DNA of 23,695 nucleotides, taken from NCBI GenBank assembly GCA_039934475.1, contig JBDTMC010000066.1:1-23695 (forward strand). Direction: 5' to 3'. The stretch comes from JBDTMC01 sp039934475 (lineage in GTDB: Bacteria > Acidobacteriota > Terriglobia > Bryobacterales > Bryobacteraceae). The notes beneath the pieces are model-generated. The model saw only the letters and a program-made list of their open reading frames with translations. It had not been told where the DNA came from and made no database searches. Below, in pieces: positions 21,594 to 23,695 of this stretch; positions within the stretch are counted from its first letter, which is position 1; each line of letters starts with the position of its first letter. The translations under genes were made by a program, and so were the position numbers.

Positions 21594-22658
21594 CTACGAC
21601 CCCAGCCGCGCCAGCGCATTCTTCATCCGTCTTCGCCGGCCTTCCATCGCCAGTTCCAGCGCAATCGCCGCCGAACGGTCGGAATGATGGCGAACCATGG
21701 GCGACTCCGCCAGTAAGTTTCCCGCAATGACGCTGAGGCCCATTTTCTCCAGTCGCTCTACGTCGTTCTCCACCGGTTGCGCCTGCTCGCGGGCATATGC
21801 TTTTTGTACCCGCTCGCTAATCGGTGCGTTGTTCAGAATGACGTAGTCGATCAGCTTGCGCCTGGCGTGCGCATGAATGGCTTTCACGTGGTCTGAGGCT
21901 CGGAAGCGGGTGGTTTCTCCCGGCTGCCACATGATGTTGCAGAAGTACGCCTTCACCGCCGGTGACTCCTCAATCGCCCGCGGAATCCCATGCACAAGCA
22001 TGTTCGGAATCACGCTGGTGAACAGCGAACCAGGTCCCAGAGTGATCAGGTCGGCGCTGGCAATCGCCTCCAGCGTCTCCTTTACCGGACGGCATCCTTT
22101 CGGAGAAAGGGTCAGCCGGCTAATCGAATTCTTCGCCGCGGTGATCTTGCTTTCGCCCGACACCACCGATCCATCGGTCATCTCCGCTTGCAGCGTGACA
22201 TTATCGGCCGTCGAAGGATAGATCTTACCCGAGATCGCCAGAACCTCTGCGGAGAGCTTCACCGCCTGGGCAAAGTCTCCCGTCAGGTTGGTGAGCGCGG
22301 TCAGAAACAGATTTCCAAAGCTGTGCCCCTTCAGTCCCCGTCCCGCCGGAAACCGGTATTGAAAGAGTTGTGACAGCAATGCTTCGTCTTCAGATAGCGC
22401 CACCATGCAGTTGCGGATATCGCCCGGCGGCAGCACGTCGAATTCGCGCCGCAACCGCCCTGAACTCCCGCCATCGTCGGTCACCGTCACCACTGCCGTG
22501 ACTTCGATCAGCGGAGTTTCAGCCGGTTCCAGGCGCCGGTGCTGCGTGAACCGCTTCAGGCCCTTCAGCAACGTCGAAAGTCCCGTGCCGCCGCCAATGG
22601 AAACGATACGCAGACTACTGGTGGGGGTGGGCGAACTGCCCTTCTTGCGAATACTCAC
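21594..22658 (-). CDS. yvcK: YvcK/GlmR-family protein (CofD-like fold)
   Basis: A 354-residue protein of the UPF0052/YvcK family, related in fold to the CofD transferase. Family motifs are clear: IGGGTGLSTLLKGLK (21-35), DDGGSSGRLRREF (61-73), LPPGDIRNCMVAL (76-88) and GPGSLFTSVIPNMLV in the middle. In Bacillus and related bacteria this protein (renamed GlmR) binds UDP-GlcNAc and promotes carbon entry into amino-sugar synthesis when gluconeogenic substrates are used. A similar role here is inference. The start is a GTG at 22658, 19 nt after the TPR gene, with only a distant AGGA. It lies immediately upstream of glmU, whose product it would sense. Confidence 0.92.
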   Translation of the reverse strand: MSIRKKGSSPTPTSSLRIVSIGGGTGLSTLLKGLKRFTQHRRLEPAETPLIEVTAVVTVTDDGGSSGRLRREFDVLPPGDIRNCMVALSEDEALLSQLFQYRFPAGRGLKGHSFGNLFLTALTNLTGDFAQAVKLSAEVLAISGKIYPSTADNVTLQAEMTDGSVVSGESKITAAKNSISRLTLSPKGCRPVKETLEAIASADLITLGPGSLFTSVIPNMLVHGIPRAIEESPAVKAYFCNIMWQPGETTRFRASDHVKAIHAHARRKLIDYVILNNAPISERVQKAYAREQAQPVENDVERLEKMGLSVIAGNLLAESPMVRHHSDRSAAIALELAMEGRRRRMKNALARLGS

Positions 22659-22677
22659 GTTCTGGTTAGTCCTGAAA

Positions 22678-23265
22678 TCACGACTGCGGATGCACCAACT
22701 CGCGCAGGGGGGGCCGCCGGCACGCGTCCTGAAAATCTGGATCGGTCCTTGCCAGCGAACGATTGCGGGGATTGGCTTGTATGGCGCGCTTCAAGTGCTG
22801 ATAGGATCCTTCCAGGTCTCCCTGCAAGGCTCGTGAGAGCGCCTGGGCGTACAGCACATGGTCCGCTCCCGGCAAGGCTTCGATAGCAACTTTCAGTTGC
22901 CTGTCAGCTTCCACCAGTTGGCGCTTGTTGATGAGCGCGATGGCGTAATTGTAGTGGTCTTCCGGAGTGTCCAAAACCGGAGTCAAGCGGCCCAATCGTT
23001 GGTCGCACATGGAAACGTGAAGCCCCGCCGCGTGGGCAATCTCCACATCAGGATCCCCGCCGGCCATTACGAACCGCTCCCTGGCGCCACGAAAATCGCC
23101 CCCGTGAAACAGTTGCATGGCCTCATCGAACGCCTTCCGCTGCGCTGCCGCCGCCACGTCCTTGGGCGTTTCTGGCCCCTTCGTCTCCAGGTGGCTTACC
23201 GCGCCTGCCGGTTTCGCCGTTGCCGCAGCACGCCTGGATTCGGGTTGTTTGGAAGCCATCTTCAT
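22678..23265 (-). CDS. Tetratricopeptide-repeat protein
   Basis: A 195-residue soluble protein with no signal peptide. A disordered Ala/Pro/Lys-rich N-terminus (1-38) precedes a helical repeat region. One repeat spans about 43-75 (FDEAMQLFHGGDFRGARERF), another about 105-130 (YNYAIALINKRQLVEADRQLKVAIE), and a third about 136-168 (LYAQALSRALQGDLEGSYQHLKRAIQANP). The spacing of Gly/Ala and large residues fits TPRs. The end, 'ARTDPDFQDACRRPPLREL', is also typical of small TPR proteins. It probably mediates a protein contact; the partner is unknown. AGGA lies 6 nt before the ATG. The gene is probably cotranscribed with yvcK and glmU. Confidence 0.85.
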   Translation of the reverse strand: MKMASKQPESRRAAATAKPAGAVSHLETKGPETPKDVAAAAQRKAFDEAMQLFHGGDFRGARERFVMAGGDPDVEIAHAAGLHVSMCDQRLGRLTPVLDTPEDHYNYAIALINKRQLVEADRQLKVAIEALPGADHVLYAQALSRALQGDLEGSYQHLKRAIQANPRNRSLARTDPDFQDACRRPPLRELVHPQS

Positions 23266-23317
23266 CGCGGTTCCTGGTACCGTCTATTGCCGGACACCGA
23301 CTAGAACTTCTACCAGA

Positions 23318-23329
23318 TCGGGCGCCCGA
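23318..23329. repeat. 12 bp perfect palindrome between the zinc-ribbon and TPR genes
   Basis: TCGGGCGCCCGA is a perfect palindrome in the 80-nt gap. It has no spacer for a good RNA loop and no T-run, so a protein-binding site is as likely as a terminator. It may also be chance in GC-rich DNA. Confidence 0.3.
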
Positions 23330-23345
23330 ATGCAATCACTACGAT

Positions 23346-23498
23346 TCAGCCAGTCGGCGCGTCCTCGTCCTCAAGCACCGGCACCGGCTCCAAATCGTCT
23401 GCTTCAAATACCTGCCCACAACCCGGGCAGCGGACATAGTCTATGCCATCGCGACGGGCGATCAACTCTGTCCTATCATGCACACACCCATTCTGCAT
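23346..23498 (-). CDS. 50-residue zinc-ribbon microprotein
   Basis: A short gene found by translating the minus strand from the ATG at 23498. The product has Cys5-x-His7 and, 17 residues later, Cys24-x-x-Cys27 (YVRCPGCGQVFEADDLEP), a complete four-ligand set for one zinc. A strongly acidic tail (LEDEDAPTG) follows. The pattern resembles small zinc-ribbon proteins that I recall from Acidobacteriota, in which 'ECxDCGxVFEADDLEP' is common. Its function is unknown; a transcription- or RNA-associated adaptor is one possibility. GAGGA lies 12 nt before the ATG. The protein is well formed despite its length, and no longer overlapping frame has comparable motifs. Confidence 0.8.
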   Translation of the reverse strand: MQNGCVHDRTELIARRDGIDYVRCPGCGQVFEADDLEPVPVLEDEDAPTG

Positions 23499-23515
23499 AA
23501 AACGAAACTTTCCTC

Positions 23516-23543
23516 ATTCTATGCAACGATGCCGTGAAGTCAA
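23516..23543 (-). promoter_or_regulatory. Sigma-70-like promoter for the zinc-ribbon/TPR/yvcK/glmU direction
   Basis: On the minus strand TTGACT (23543-23538), a 16-nt spacer and TAGAAT (23521-23516) give 5 of 6 matches in each hexamer. This is the best promoter match in the window. Transcription would start about 11-12 nt before the zinc-ribbon ATG, beyond its GAGGA, so the message for that gene would have almost no leader. Confidence 0.5.
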
Positions 23544-23574
23544 GCATTTTCAACGGTCACGCCTCGCGCGCCAG

Positions 23575-23695
23575 TTAGGGCAGCATCTCTGAAACGCGGT
23601 CGATTTCATCGGGACTGATATAAAAATGGGGTGACAGCCGCGTCCAACCCTGCCGGGGGGCGGCAATCACGCCCTCGTCCCGCAAATGCTTCACC
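23575..23695 (-). CDS. C-terminal end of an aminotransferase class V-fold PLP enzyme
   Basis: The last 40 codons, counting the stop, of a gene entering from the right edge. The translation shows 'HLRDEGVIAAPRQGWTRLSP' then 'HFYISPDEIDRVSEMLP' before TAA. This is the closing beta strand and helix of fold-type I class V aminotransferases such as cysteine-desulfurase-like, isopenicillin-N-epimerase-like and selenocysteine-lyase-like enzymes. The 'R.SPHFY...DEID' pattern is the diagnostic part. The lysine that binds PLP is outside the window, so the exact reaction cannot be named. It is followed by 76 nt that hold the promoter of the zinc-ribbon gene and otherwise nothing recognisable. Confidence 0.85.
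   Translation of the reverse strand, partial: VKHLRDEGVIAAPRQGWTRLSPHFYISPDEIDRVSEMLP

Noticed and set aside
23220..23537. 105-residue plus-strand frame at the right end
   Set aside because: Opposes the TPR and zinc-ribbon genes; the minus strand has the clear CxxC motif, ribosome site and promoter.

Overview
The window is a densely coded, fairly GC-rich bacterial chromosome segment with short intergenic gaps, many 1-11 nt gene overlaps and several TTG/GTG starts. The gene content points to Acidobacteriota, probably the Bryobacter/Solibacter side. It has an Alternative Complex III plus caa3-oxidase operon, a secreted protein ending at the edge in an 'LPNFICTQV' motif that I associate with acidobacterial secreted families, and a small C-x-H...CxxC zinc-ribbon protein of a kind I also associate with that phylum. 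The phylum call is an inference from gene content, not a computed placement. No RNA genes, insertion sequences, integrases, CRISPR arrays or long repeats were seen, and no gene-free stretch reaches 300 bases.

Region 1 (1-4396, minus strand) reads as one five-gene operon: a membrane sensor histidine kinase, an unusual response regulator whose output domain is an XRE/Cro-type helix-turn-helix, a DUF3108-like exported protein, an SGNH/GDSL hydrolase, and a secreted protein that runs off the left edge. Genes overlap or lie within about 60 nt of each other.

Region 2 (4548-16999, plus strand) is a 12.4 kb respiratory operon: actA, actB, actC, actD, actE, actF, a small single-span membrane protein, a SCO-type copper chaperone, then coxM (subunit II with its own heme c), coxN (subunit I, A2-type YSHP motif), coxO (III) and coxP (IV). 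It encodes a quinol:cytochrome c oxidoreductase and the oxygen-reducing oxidase that takes its electrons, so quinol can be oxidised with O2 without a bc1 complex. It is transcribed divergently from the kinase operon across 151 nt. A GC hairpin follows it, shared with the convergent ABC exporter gene.

Region 3 (17013-20189) holds a one-gene ABC exporter on the minus strand, then truB (tRNA pseudouridine-55 synthase) and a small exported protein on the plus strand. The small gene and glmU converge so tightly that one CTAG carries both stop codons.

Region 4 (20186-23695, minus strand) runs leftward: the C-terminal end of a class-V aminotransferase-fold enzyme at the right edge, a 50-residue zinc-ribbon protein, a TPR protein, a YvcK/GlmR-family protein and GlmU. 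GlmU makes UDP-GlcNAc, and YvcK/GlmR proteins in other bacteria sense UDP-GlcNAc and control entry of carbon into cell-wall precursors, so this pairing looks functional.

The items most worth a second look are the kinase/REC-XRE operon facing the ACIII operon, the small membrane protein inside that operon, the yvcK-glmU pairing and the zinc-ribbon microprotein.
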